Assembly (NCBI RefSeq): GCF_017874415.1
Contig: NZ_JAGGLM010000009.1
Location: forward strand, 1 to 64,000
Direction: 5' to 3'
DNA: 64,000 nt
Origin: Clostridium algifaecis
GTDB lineage: Bacteria > Bacillota > Clostridia > Clostridiales > Clostridiaceae
Part shown: in pieces, positions 15,454-24,203 of the stretch
Numbering within the stretch: position 1 is the stretch's first letter
Layout: every line of letters begins with the position of its first letter
Position numbers and translations under genes: made by a program
Notes under the pieces: generated by a model
Seen by the model: only the letters and a program-made list of their open reading frames with translations
Told to the model about the DNA's origin: nothing
Database searches by the model: none

Positions 15454-18093
15454 ATGACTAATGAAAGATTATTAATATTGGATGGACATAGTTTAATGAA
15501 TAGAGCATTTTATGCACTGCCTGATCTTACAAATAATGAAGGAATTCATACCAATGCAATTTTGGGCTTTGTAAATATGCTTTTAAAAATGAGAGATGAG
15601 ATAACTCCTGATTATATAGTATGTACTTTTGATAGAAGTGCACCTACTTTTAGACATAAAGAATATGAAGAGTATAAAGCTGGAAGGAAAAAGATGCCAC
15701 CTGAACTTGCAGAGCAATTTCCAATTTTAAAGGATATTTTAAAGTATTTATCTATAGATGAATTCGAAATAGATGGATTCGAAGCAGATGACCTTATGGG
15801 AACTTTATCTACATTTGCAGAAAGCAAAGGAATAGAAGTATATATAGTAACAGGTGATAGAGACCTTCTTCAGCTTGCCTCTGATAAAATAAATATAGTT
15901 ATAACTAAAAAAGGAATTACTGAAAAAGAAATATACAACAAAAATAGAATGATAGAAGATTATGGGGTTACTCCAGAAGAATTTATAGATGTAAAGGGTC
16001 TTATGGGTGATAATTCGGATAATATACCCGGTGTTCCAGGTATAGGTGAAAAAACTGCATTTAAACTTATCAAGGAATATAAAAATATTGAGAATGTTCT
16101 TGAAAATATAAATAATATAAGTGGTAAAAAATTAAAAGAGAATCTTGAAAAGTATTCAGAACAGGCAATATTCAGTAAAAAACTTGCTACAATTATGAAG
16201 AATGTGCCTGTTGATATAGACCTTGAATCAATAAAATCAAAAGAAAATTATGATATAGTATCTTTGAAAAATTTATTTGAAAAACTTCAATTTAAGTCCT
16301 TAATAAATAAGATACCGGGACTTAAGGAAAGTGAAGAAAAAGAAAAGGCAAAATTAAATTTGAATTTTGAAGTTATAAACAATGTGGATAAGTTTAATGA
16401 TTTTATAGAAAATAAAGTTTCAAATAAAAAAAATGAAATACTATATGTAAATTTTAATACTTTAAATAATGAAGTATATTCGAAAAGTTTTATAGACAAA
16501 ATTTTTATAAATTTTTATAACAGCAATTATGTAGTTTACATAAAGGATATTTTCGAAGAAAATGAGGAGAAAACAGTTAATATTCTAAAACAGTTATTTA
16601 ATCATATGGGTATGGCGACAGTTTCCTATGATGTCAAGACTGCATATAACATATTAAGCAAGAAAGGCATAGATTTAATTAACGTAAAATTTGATATAAA
16701 AATAGCGGCATATCTTTTAAATCCATCCAGGGGAGAGTATAATCTAAATGATATTATAAGAGAATGTACTGGAATTGATATATCATGTGATGATGATACA
16801 TTTATGGTGGAGGAAACTTTACTTTTAAAGAATACATATGAATGTTTAGAGAAAAAAATACATGAAAAAGATATGGAAAATCTTTTATATAAAGTTGAGC
16901 TTCCACTGTGCAAGGTTCTCTCAGCTATGGAATGTGAAGGGTTTAGAGTAGACAGAGACAAATTAGATGAATTGAGAAAAAAATTTAAACTTGAAATAGA
17001 TAAAGTCGAAAAGGATATATATGATCTTTCAGAAGAAGAGTTTAATATAAATTCACCAAAACAGCTTGGAAAAATATTATTTGAAAAATTGGATCTTCCT
17101 GTTATAAAGAAGACTAAAACTGGATATTCCACAAATGCTTCAGTACTTGAAAAACTTATGGATAAACATCCTATAATACAAAAAATAGTGTATTACAGGC
17201 AGCTTTCTAAAATTTACTCTACATATATTGAGGGCTTAAGTTCTGTTATAGATGCAGATAGCAAAATTCATTCTAATTTCAATCAGACTGTAACTGCTAC
17301 AGGCAGGCTTTCGAGTACAGAACCTAATCTTCAAAATATACCTGTAAAATATGAAATGGGAAAAGAAATAAGGAAAATATTTGTTCCGGATGATGATGAT
17401 TCTGTTATACTATCCGCTGATTATTCACAGATAGAACTCAGAGTACTTGCACATATTGCAGATGATAAAAATTTAATAGATGCCTTTAAGAATCACAGTG
17501 ATATTCACACAAAAACTGCATCTGAGGTATTTAATGTTCCAATAAATGAAGTTACTAAAGCTCAAAGAAATAATGCTAAGGCAGTAAATTTTGGAATAAT
17601 ATATGGTATAGGTGATTTTAGTCTGGCAAAAGATCTGAATATATCGAGAGCTGAGGCTAAAGAGTATATAGATAAATATCTGGAAAGATATCCAAATGTA
17701 AAAAAATATATGGATGATATTGTGGATAGTGCAAAAAAACAAGGCTATGTTACTACTATAATGAATAGAATAAGATTTATAAAAGAAATAAAGTCATCCA
17801 ATAAAATAGTTAGGTCATTAGGTGAAAGATTAGCTATGAATACTCCTATACAGGGAAGTGCTGCTGATATCATTAAAGTGGCTATGATAAATGTATATAG
17901 CAAATTAAAAAGTGAAAATTTAAAAAGTAAAGTTATACTTCAAGTTCATGATGAACTTATTTTGAATGTACATAAAAATGAAATAGAAAAGGTTAAGAGC
18001 ATAGTGAAAACTGAAATGGAAAATGCAGTTTCTCTTAAAGTTCCACTTGAAACGGATATTAATTTAGGCAATAATTGGTATGAAATTAAATAA
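15454..18093 (+). CDS. polA: DNA polymerase I
   Basis: It fills gaps and removes RNA primers in replication and repair. The N-terminal 5'-3' exonuclease domain (about 1-290) shows DGHSLMNRAFYAL, FEADDLMG and GLMGDNSDNIPGVPGIGEKT. The polymerase domain has motif A DYSQIELR from D656, motif B KAVNFGIIYG at 709-718 and motif C HDE at 832-834. The middle domain lacks the acidic residues of a 3'-5' exonuclease (FNT where proofreading enzymes have DxE), so it should not proofread. That is usual for this enzyme in Gram-positives. It has 879 residues and an AAAGGAG site before the ATG. coaE follows. Confidence 0.98.
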   Translation: MTNERLLILDGHSLMNRAFYALPDLTNNEGIHTNAILGFVNMLLKMRDEITPDYIVCTFDRSAPTFRHKEYEEYKAGRKKMPPELAEQFPILKDILKYLSIDEFEIDGFEADDLMGTLSTFAESKGIEVYIVTGDRDLLQLASDKINIVITKKGITEKEIYNKNRMIEDYGVTPEEFIDVKGLMGDNSDNIPGVPGIGEKTAFKLIKEYKNIENVLENINNISGKKLKENLEKYSEQAIFSKKLATIMKNVPVDIDLESIKSKENYDIVSLKNLFEKLQFKSLINKIPGLKESEEKEKAKLNLNFEVINNVDKFNDFIENKVSNKKNEILYVNFNTLNNEVYSKSFIDKIFINFYNSNYVVYIKDIFEENEEKTVNILKQLFNHMGMATVSYDVKTAYNILSKKGIDLINVKFDIKIAAYLLNPSRGEYNLNDIIRECTGIDISCDDDTFMVEETLLLKNTYECLEKKIHEKDMENLLYKVELPLCKVLSAMECEGFRVDRDKLDELRKKFKLEIDKVEKDIYDLSEEEFNINSPKQLGKILFEKLDLPVIKKTKTGYSTNASVLEKLMDKHPIIQKIVYYRQLSKIYSTYIEGLSSVIDADSKIHSNFNQTVTATGRLSSTEPNLQNIPVKYEMGKEIRKIFVPDDDDSVILSADYSQIELRVLAHIADDKNLIDAFKNHSDIHTKTASEVFNVPINEVTKAQRNNAKAVNFGIIYGIGDFSLAKDLNISRAEAKEYIDKYLERYPNVKKYMDDIVDSAKKQGYVTTIMNRIRFIKEIKSSNKIVRSLGERLAMNTPIQGSAADIIKVAMINVYSKLKSENLKSKVILQVHDELILNVHKNEIEKVKSIVKTEMENAVSLKVPLETDINLGNNWYEIK

Positions 18094-18138
18094 AAATAAA
18101 AGCCTTTAAAGTTATAATTAATGGAGGTTAGTGTGTTT

Positions 18139-18786
18139 ATGATAAAAATAGGACTTACTGGAGGAATTGGAAGTGGAAAGAGTACTATTTCCAATATAAT
18201 AAAAAATAACAAGATTCCAGTAATAGATGCGGATATTATAAGCAGGACAGTTTTAAACAAGTATCCTGAAATAATGAACGGTATTAAATTGAATTTTGGC
18301 AAAAAGTTCTTTGATGAGTATGGAAATATTAAAAGGAGAGAGCTTGGAAATTTTATATTTCAAGATAAAGATAGAAAATGTAAATATGAAGAAATAATAA
18401 TGCCTTATATAAAAAATGATATACTTTCTGAAATGAAAAAGTTTAGTATGCAGGGAAATGAATTATGTGTATTAGATGCGGCAACACTTATAGAAAATAA
18501 TTTTCAGAAATATGTAGATGATGTTATACTTGTATGGGTTAATAAAAATATACAAATAGAAAGAGTAAAAAAGAGAGACAATCTGACTTCAGAACAGGTA
18601 ATAATGAGAATTAATTCTCAGATGTTGTTAGATGAAAAAAAGAAATATGCAGATTTTATTTTAGACAATTCAAATGATATAGCTAGTACCAAAGATAACT
18701 TGAAAATTATATTTGAAAAAATAATTACTAAACATAGGGGGGTGAAGTGCCTTAAAGAAGTATATTTAGGGCATACTCAGCATTGA
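18139..18786 (+). CDS. coaE: Dephospho-CoA kinase
   Basis: It catalyses the last step of coenzyme A synthesis, phosphorylating dephospho-CoA at the 3' hydroxyl. The P-loop is GLTGGIGSGKST at the N-terminus and the substrate motif VLDAATLIENN follows in the middle. I start at ATG 18139 (215 residues), because GGAGG at 18123-18127 lies 11 bases before it. The ATG at 18121 is itself part of that ribosome-binding site. Its stop overlaps the TTG of the next gene (TTGA), so the two are translationally coupled. It follows polA by 45 bases in the same operon. Confidence 0.96.
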   Translation: MIKIGLTGGIGSGKSTISNIIKNNKIPVIDADIISRTVLNKYPEIMNGIKLNFGKKFFDEYGNIKRRELGNFIFQDKDRKCKYEEIIMPYIKNDILSEMKKFSMQGNELCVLDAATLIENNFQKYVDDVILVWVNKNIQIERVKKRDNLTSEQVIMRINSQMLLDEKKKYADFILDNSNDIASTKDNLKIIFEKIITKHRGVKCLKEVYLGHTQH

Positions 18787-19325
18787 AGTTTGCAAAAAGG
18801 TTATTAACTTTTATACTTATTTTATTTATAGTTTTAAATGCAAAGAATATTGTAAAACATTTTTATCCTCTAAAGTATTCAGAATATATAAAAGAATATT
18901 CGCAAGAATATAATTTAGATCCATATTTTATAATGGCTATAATAAAGACGGAAAGTGGATTTAAAGAAAATGTAAAATCAAATAAAGATGCCATAGGGCT
19001 TATGCAGATAACACCTGATACTGCCAGTTGGGCGGCACAAAAAATGGGTATATATAATTTTAGGCAGGATATGCTTGAAGACCCTAAGTTTAATATAAAT
19101 ATGGGGTGCTGGTATATAAATAATTTAAAAACTGAATTTAATGGTAATATGGATTTAGTGCTGGCGGCATATAATGGCGGCAGGGGAAATGTTCAAAAAT
19201 GGCTTAAGGAGTCGGAGCATTCCTCTGATGGAAAAAATCTTCATTATATACCTTTTAAAGAGACTGATAAGTATGTAAAGAAAGTAAATGTTAGCTATAA
19301 ACTATATAAATATATATACAAATGA
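18783..19325 (+). CDS. Lytic transglycosylase, SLT domain
   Basis: It cleaves peptidoglycan between MurNAc and GlcNAc at the cell surface. Residues 5-20 form a membrane anchor or signal peptide. The SLT domain has the catalytic Glu57 in AIIKTESGF, then AIGLMQITPDTA and LAAYNGG, the canonical motif order. The length is 180 residues, a minimal single-domain form. The start TTG at 18783 shares bases with the coaE stop, and no better site exists. A long hairpin terminator follows. Confidence 0.93.
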   Translation: MKFAKRLLTFILILFIVLNAKNIVKHFYPLKYSEYIKEYSQEYNLDPYFIMAIIKTESGFKENVKSNKDAIGLMQITPDTASWAAQKMGIYNFRQDMLEDPKFNINMGCWYINNLKTEFNGNMDLVLAAYNGGRGNVQKWLKESEHSSDGKNLHYIPFKETDKYVKKVNVSYKLYKYIYK

Positions 19326-19335
19326 GATTGATTAT

Positions 19336-19378
19336 AAATATAAGGGTAAAGTGTAATATGGCATTTACCCTTATATTT
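19336..19378. terminator. Terminator after the transglycosylase gene
   Basis: AAATATAAGGGTAAA (19336-19350) and its exact complement (19364-19378) form a 15-bp stem with a 13-nt loop. Confidence 0.75.
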
Positions 19379-19395
19379 GTAAGTTTGATAAAACA

Positions 19396-19434
19396 TTAAA
19401 ATAAAAAGAGAGACATAATAAAACATCTCTCTTT
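19396..19434 (-). terminator. Terminator of the minus-strand ncRNA
   Basis: AAAGAGAGA at 19405-19413 and TCTCTCTTT at 19426-19434 are perfect complements. On the minus strand the stem is followed by TTTTTATTTT. Confidence 0.85.
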
Positions 19435-19646
19435 AAAGCTTTTTTATAATCCAAAATACCGCTGACTTCATTTGACACCTATCTCCCGATAGGTGGGTGT
19501 CCTCACAGATGATTCTATCACTTCCTATGACTCAAAGGTTACATATACACATCTAAATATTGAACTCCCTTTTTTATAATGTAGGTTCAAATTAAAGCCT
19601 GACGAATACCCTAGAAATTAAATTCAATTTTCAAAACTCATATTAC
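19400..19646 (-). ncRNA. ssrS: Independent structured ncRNA, 6S RNA-like in architecture
   Basis: A strong promoter (19653-19681, minus) and a terminator (19396-19434) bound a transcript of about 240 nt with no plausible reading frame. Its 5' part, TCTAGGGTATT (complement of 19605-19615), can pair with the 3' part, complement of 19450-19460, in a long closing helix rich in G-U pairs. Near the 3' end CACCTATC-GGGA-GATAGGTG forms an 8-bp hairpin capped by a GNRA tetraloop on the minus strand only, which fixes the sense. Size, closing stem and solo transcription suit 6S RNA. An IS605-type guide RNA is an alternative. Confidence 0.5.
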
Positions 19647-19652
19647 AAAATT

Positions 19653-19681
19653 ATTATAAATCTTGTTTTATATAAAGTCAA
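19653..19681 (-). promoter_or_regulatory. Sigma-A promoter of the minus-strand ncRNA
   Basis: On the minus strand TTGACT (complement of 19676-19681), a 17-bp spacer, and a perfect TATAAT (complement of 19653-19658). Confidence 0.85.
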
Positions 19682-19682
19682 T

Positions 19683-19710
19683 ATCTTTTTGAAATCATTT
19701 TCAAAAAGAT
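19683..19710 (-). terminator. Terminator of tRNA-Leu
   Basis: ATCTTTTTGAAA (19683-19694) and TTTCAAAAAGAT (19699-19710) form a perfect 12-bp stem with a 4-nt loop just after the tRNA. Part of the promoter of the next ncRNA follows at once. Confidence 0.75.
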
Positions 19711-19714
19711 TATT

Positions 19715-19799
19715 TGGTGCGAAAGACGGGAGTTGAACCCGTACGATGTTACTCACACGCCCCTCAAACGTGCGCGTCTGCCTATTCCGCCACTCTCGC
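19715..19799 (-). tRNA. trnL: tRNA-Leu (anticodon GAG)
   Basis: The acceptor stem GCGAGAG pairs with CTTTCGC with one G-U pair, and CCA is encoded. The anticodon loop TTGAGGG sits on a CACGT/GCGTG stem and gives GAG at positions 34-36. A long variable arm (GAGTAACATC) fits class II. Length is 85 nt. Confidence 0.97.
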
Positions 19800-19823
19800 A
19801 TTAACTTAACTCAACATATTAGT

Positions 19824-19852
19824 ATTATAAACACATTTTTTTATGTTGTCAA
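19824..19852 (-). promoter_or_regulatory. Sigma-A promoter of tRNA-Leu
   Basis: On the minus strand a perfect TTGACA (complement of 19847-19852), 17 bp, and a perfect TATAAT (complement of 19824-19829), 24 bases before the tRNA. Confidence 0.9.
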
Positions 19853-19864
19853 CTATAATTTTTT

Positions 19865-21238
19865 TTAATCGAACGATTTTAAATTTATGTTGAACTTGTT
19901 TATTTTTCTATATATGGTTGCTTTGCTTATTTTTAATATTTGAGCTGCACTTGCTGCATTTCCATGAAAGTGATTAAGTGCATTTTCTATACAAATTTTT
20001 TCTACTTTATTTAGTGGCAGTATATCTTTAAAGTTGTCAGGTAAAAAATTTGGAGCACTTTTAGTAGGGCTGAAAGACTCATATTTGGAAGTTATTGTAG
20101 TATCTTCACATAAATAATAAGATCTTTCAACTATATTTCTAAGTTCTCTTATATTTCCATCAAAGTTATGAAGCTTTAGGTTGTTTATATATGAAGAATC
20201 CAAATATTTAGGAGAACTTGGGTTTTTCATATTTAATTTATTTACAAAATATTGAGCAAAGAGATCTATGTCTTCAGTTCTCTGACTTAATGGTATAAGG
20301 TGCAGATTCATGACATTGAGTCTATAAAATAAATCTTTTCTGAAATTATTGTTTTTAACTTCTTCCTCCAGAAGCTTGTTTGTAGCGGCAATAATTCTAA
20401 CATTGATAGATTTTTCGTGGGTAGAACCTACTCTTACTATTTTTAAATTGTCAAGTACTCTCAAAAGCTTTGATTGAATATCAAGCGGAAGCTCACCTAT
20501 TTCATCTAAAAATATAGTACCTCCATCTGCAAGTTCAAACTTTCCCGGATAACCACCTGTCAGAGCTCCTGTAAAAGCACCTTTTTCGTATCCAAACAAT
20601 TCACTCTCAACTAATTCTCTTGGTATTGCAGCACAGTTAACAGCAACAAAAGGCGCCATATGCCTTGCACTATAGTTGTGTATGGATTGGGCAAATACTT
20701 CTTTACCCGTACCGCTTTTACCTTCTATAAGTATATTGCAATTTGTTTTTGCAGCTTTTTTTGCAAGTTTTATAATATTTTTCATGCTTTCTGATTTGGT
20801 TATGATGTCGTCAAAAGTAAAGGAAGCTTTATATCCAACTACATTATTTACTATTTTGTGTAATTTTTTAGTATTCCTTATAGAAAGCACTATCCCTAAT
20901 ATTTTAATATCTATTTTTACAGGTATTATATTTACTACACACCTTATTTTGCTATTGTTTACATAAAAAGTACAGTCTTCATCAAGTACTTTTTCTCCTG
21001 TAATCATTATTTTATCAAGTATATCATTTCTTAAAATTTTATTTAAATTAATTTTGTAAAGAAATTTATCATCCATCCCCAATATTTTAATAGCAGCAGC
21101 ATTTGCTTTTTTTACAATTAGATTTTTATCTGCAATTATAATACCATCATATGTAGAATCACAGATGGACTGAATTGTGGAGGATAGTAAAGCATTTTTC
21201 AATAATGAGTTGCTATTTGATTGACACATTGATATCAT
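19865..21238 (-). CDS. PAS-containing sigma-54-dependent transcriptional activator
   Basis: This is an enhancer-binding protein that uses ATP to open sigma-54 promoters. It has a PAS sensor (about 20-125), the AAA+ domain with Walker A EGKSGTGKE at 172-180 (Ser where most have Glu), GAFTGA at 220-225 that touches sigma-54, and Walker B TIFLDE at 241-246, then a Fis-type helix-turn-helix at the C-terminus (GNAASAAQILKISKATIYRK). It has 457 residues and no receiver domain, so it should sense its signal directly. It is divergent from a permease gene 321 bases away, a possible target, though I see no clear GG-N10-GC promoter there. Confidence 0.9.
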   Translation of the reverse strand: MISMCQSNSNSLLKNALLSSTIQSICDSTYDGIIIADKNLIVKKANAAAIKILGMDDKFLYKINLNKILRNDILDKIMITGEKVLDEDCTFYVNNSKIRCVVNIIPVKIDIKILGIVLSIRNTKKLHKIVNNVVGYKASFTFDDIITKSESMKNIIKLAKKAAKTNCNILIEGKSGTGKEVFAQSIHNYSARHMAPFVAVNCAAIPRELVESELFGYEKGAFTGALTGGYPGKFELADGGTIFLDEIGELPLDIQSKLLRVLDNLKIVRVGSTHEKSINVRIIAATNKLLEEEVKNNNFRKDLFYRLNVMNLHLIPLSQRTEDIDLFAQYFVNKLNMKNPSSPKYLDSSYINNLKLHNFDGNIRELRNIVERSYYLCEDTTITSKYESFSPTKSAPNFLPDNFKDILPLNKVEKICIENALNHFHGNAASAAQILKISKATIYRKINKFNINLKSFD

Positions 21239-21559
21239 CCTTACTATAAATTTGTATATTTATATTACTTTAGATTAAGTATAACATTTATATATTTATT
21301 TTAGAAAAAAATTTGTATGAATATATATAAATTAATTGAACAAACTAATTTATACTAAGAAATATATTTTATATAAATTTAAGAATTGTAATGAAAAACA
21401 AAAAGAATAATATATATCTTTGCTAAAATTAACTAATTCGGTTTTAAATCAGCTTTAAATGTAAAAAAATGAATTATGATAAAAATTAATAATAATATAT
21501 AATCAATCTCATACTAAAACTAAAAAATTAAAGCAAAATTTGTTTTTAGAGGTGCGAAA
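21239..21559. other. AT-rich intergenic region between divergent genes
   Basis: The region must hold the promoters of the activator and the permease, but I cannot single out a convincing sigma-A pair in such AT-rich DNA. I saw no sigma-54 -24/-12 element and no GC-rich riboswitch structure. Confidence 0.5.
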
Positions 21560-23401
21560 ATGGGATCTAAATTAGAAAAGTTTTTAATAGGAAACAGCTT
21601 GAAAACTGAACAGCTAAAGGGAGAGAAATTCAATATATTTTGGGGACTACCAATAATGTCCAGCGACGCAATTTCATCAGTAGCTTATGCCGGACAGGAA
21701 ATACTTTTGGTGCTTGTTCCTGTACTGGGAATGTTGTCATATAAGTATATGTTGTATGCATCGCTTTGCATTGTGTTTTTAATGTTCATGCTTACATTTT
21801 CTTATAGACAAACTATAGATGCATATCCTACAGGTGGAGGCTCTTATATAGTAGCAAAGGATAATTTAGGAACAATTCCTGGACTTGTAGCAGGTGCCTC
21901 TCTAACCATTGATTATATATTGACGGTAGCAGTAAGTACTTCTGCGGGCACGGCTGCTATAACTTCTGCGGCACCTTCGCTGCTGCCGCATAAAGTAGTC
22001 ATAACTCTGGTACTTATAGTATTTTTGACTATTGGAAATTTAAGAGGTATAAGAGAATCTTCAAAGATGTTTGGAATTCCAACTTATTTATTTATAGTTT
22101 CTGTATTATTTATGATTATATGGGGAATATTCAAGGTACACTTTTTAGGATATGTGCCTAAATCAATATACAAAATACCTCAAATTTCAGGAGATATAAC
22201 TTTATTTTTGTTTTTAAGGGCTTTTGCAGCTGGATGTACAGCTTTAACTGGTATAGAAGCTGTAAGTAATGGTGTACCTAGTTTTAAAGAGCCATCACAG
22301 AAAAATGCAAAAAGAGTTCTAGAACTTCTTTCACTTACAATACTTTTGATGTTTGGTGGAATTTCATATTTATCTACAATCTATCATTCAGTACCTAATG
22401 ACCAGATAACTGTACTTGCACAAATTGCAAATGAGGTATTTGGTGGAAATGTTATGTTCTATGAAATTCAGGCAACTACAGCTATTATACTTGTTATGGC
22501 TGGTAATACTGCTTTTGCAGGTTTGCCACTTTTAATGGCATTTATGGCCAAAGATGGATTTGTACCAAGACAGTTTGCAAAAAGGGGAAAAAGGCTTGGA
22601 TATTCCAATGGAATAATAATACTTGGAGTTTTATCTGGTCTGCTTGTTATAGTATTTAAAGGAGATACTCATTTGTTATTGGCGCTTTATGCTGTAGGTG
22701 TATTTATATCTTTTACGCTATCTCAATCAGGAATGTTTGTGAGATGGGTTAAAAATAAAAAATCAGGATGGGTTCATAAGTCTCTTATAAATGGTACTGG
22801 AGCAGTTCTAACTTTTATAACAACTATTATTATAGGAATTACTAGATTTAAACACGGAGCATGGATTGTTATTATACTTATACCTGCAATGGTTTATCTT
22901 ATGTTAGCTATAAAAAGACATTATTCAGAGGTTGCAAGACAGCTTAAACTGCCATTAAATGAAAAGCCTAAGGATATAGATTTTGAGAAACAGAAGAGAT
23001 ACGTTATAGTTCCAATAGATACACTTAACAAGTCATTCTTAAAGGCGTTGAATTATGCTAGGACAATATCTGATAATATAATAGTATTTCATGTATCTGT
23101 AGATGACGAAGCTACAGGAAAACTGCTGAAAAAATGGAATGAATATGATGTAGGAATACCAATAATAGTAAAGAAATCACCATATAGGAGTATTGTAGGA
23201 CCTCTTGTAAAGTTTATAGAGTCAGAAGAATATGCAGCTGGATCAAAAGATACTGTAACCGTAGTTCTTCCACAGTTTGTAGTTACAAAGTGGTGGGGGA
23301 ACATACTCCATAATCAGACTGCACTCCTTATCAAGACTATGCTTCTAAAAAGAAGAAATATTGCTATAGTAACAGTTCCTTATATAATATTTGAAAAATA
23401 A
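21560..23401 (+). CDS. APC-superfamily permease, KimA/YdaO-like
   Basis: This 613-residue transporter has about twelve membrane segments (residues ~30-450) and a soluble C-terminal domain (about 465-613, KRYVIVPIDTLNKSFLKALN, then DNIIVFHVSVDD) with a UspA-like look. The signature MSSDAISSVAYAGQEIL near the N-terminus and the length match the KimA/YdaO group of high-affinity K+/H+ symporters rather than ordinary amino-acid permeases. KimA genes are often under a c-di-AMP riboswitch, but none is visible upstream here. An amino-acid substrate remains possible. A strong terminator follows. Confidence 0.8.
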   Translation: MGSKLEKFLIGNSLKTEQLKGEKFNIFWGLPIMSSDAISSVAYAGQEILLVLVPVLGMLSYKYMLYASLCIVFLMFMLTFSYRQTIDAYPTGGGSYIVAKDNLGTIPGLVAGASLTIDYILTVAVSTSAGTAAITSAAPSLLPHKVVITLVLIVFLTIGNLRGIRESSKMFGIPTYLFIVSVLFMIIWGIFKVHFLGYVPKSIYKIPQISGDITLFLFLRAFAAGCTALTGIEAVSNGVPSFKEPSQKNAKRVLELLSLTILLMFGGISYLSTIYHSVPNDQITVLAQIANEVFGGNVMFYEIQATTAIILVMAGNTAFAGLPLLMAFMAKDGFVPRQFAKRGKRLGYSNGIIILGVLSGLLVIVFKGDTHLLLALYAVGVFISFTLSQSGMFVRWVKNKKSGWVHKSLINGTGAVLTFITTIIIGITRFKHGAWIVIILIPAMVYLMLAIKRHYSEVARQLKLPLNEKPKDIDFEKQKRYVIVPIDTLNKSFLKALNYARTISDNIIVFHVSVDDEATGKLLKKWNEYDVGIPIIVKKSPYRSIVGPLVKFIESEEYAAGSKDTVTVVLPQFVVTKWWGNILHNQTALLIKTMLLKRRNIAIVTVPYIIFEK

Positions 23402-23427
23402 ATTTATTATATATATTAGAACGAAAG

Positions 23428-23476
23428 AAAACATCTCACAATAATAGTTATTCATTATTGTGAGATGTTTTTTTAT
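23428..23476 (+). terminator. Terminator of the permease gene
   Basis: ACATCTCACAATAAT (from 23431) pairs with ATTATTGTGAGATGT (to 23468), giving 15 bp, then TTTTTTATTT. Confidence 0.95.
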
Positions 23477-23608
23477 TTAAATTGGATTTATTGATGATAT
23501 TTTATGAAATATAATTTAAATGAAACGTTGACATTTAACAATTAATTAAAAAACAATGCTTTTTTTAAACATATGTTAATAAATGCGGTGAGCAATTTTT
23601 AAATTTTG

Positions 23609-23637
23609 TTGAATTATTAATTAATATGTGTTACTAT
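23609..23637 (+). promoter_or_regulatory. Promoter of pheB-hom-thrB
   Basis: TTGAAT at 23609-23614, 17 bp, and TACTAT at 23632-23637. Confidence 0.6.
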
Positions 23638-23658
23638 AGGAAATATAAATTTTACATA

Positions 23659-23672
23659 CGTACATTTGTACG
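23659..23672. promoter_or_regulatory. 14-bp palindrome in the pheB leader
   Basis: CGTACATTTGTACG has perfect arms CGTACA/TGTACG around TT. It lies about 15-30 bases after the predicted transcription start and 24 bases before the pheB ATG, a suitable place for a repressor. Confidence 0.45.
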
Positions 23673-23696
23673 CTATATACGGACAAGGAGAGGATT

Positions 23697-24134
23697 ATGA
23701 ATAATAAGTTTTTAATAATTGATTCAGAAATTCTTCCTGATGTTTTTCTGAAGGTTGTAAAAGTCAAGGAACTTCTTAGAACTGGTAGTGTAAAAGATAT
23801 ATCCGAAGGTGTAAAAAAAATTGGGATAAGCAGGAGCACTTATTATAAATACAAAGATTCTGTTTTTACAATGTCGGAGGGTGTAGCCGGTCATAAAGTT
23901 ACTTTGGGTTTTATGGTTTTGCATAAAGCAGGAACTTTATCTAAAATAATTGACAAAATAGCACAGATGAAGGGAAATATACTCACAATAAATCAGGATA
24001 TACCTATAAATAATGTGGCTAGTGTTACAATAACTTTTGATGCTTCAAAGCTTATAATTGATACCAATGAGTTGGTTGATGAGATAAAGTCTATGGACAG
24101 CATTGTAAATGTCAGATTGTTAGCAGTTGAATAG
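23697..24134 (+). CDS. pheB: ACT-domain regulatory protein PheB
   Basis: This is a 145-residue protein of the UPF0735 family. The N-terminal half carries a helix-turn-helix-like segment (EGVKKIGISRSTYYKYKDSV) and the C-terminal half an ACT domain (FMVLHKAGTLSKIIDKIAQ), which binds amino acids. It precedes hom and thrB in Firmicutes and probably senses threonine, isoleucine or an aromatic amino acid to tune the pathway. A regulatory role is inferred; no enzyme activity is expected. It has a GGAGAGGATT site directly before the ATG. Confidence 0.88.
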   Translation: MNNKFLIIDSEILPDVFLKVVKVKELLRTGSVKDISEGVKKIGISRSTYYKYKDSVFTMSEGVAGHKVTLGFMVLHKAGTLSKIIDKIAQMKGNILTINQDIPINNVASVTITFDASKLIIDTNELVDEIKSMDSIVNVRLLAVE

Positions 24135-24203
24135 ATTAATTTAAAATTTGAGAGGTTGTTTTTTTATATAAATAAAAAGATAAATAAAAAGGAGGCAATA
24201 AAC

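Noticed and set aside
21239-21559. c-di-AMP (ydaO-type) riboswitch before the KimA-like gene
   Set aside because: The leader is almost pure A/T with no GC-rich helices or terminator, unlike that riboswitch class.
21239-21559. Sigma-54 promoter for the permease
   Set aside because: I looked for GG-N10-GC (TGGCAC-N5-TTGCA) and saw none, so I do not claim that the divergent activator controls this gene.
23477-23696. T-box or other amino-acid riboswitch before pheB-hom-thrB
   Set aside because: There is no T-box consensus (GGGTGGNACCGCG) and no terminator/antiterminator pair.
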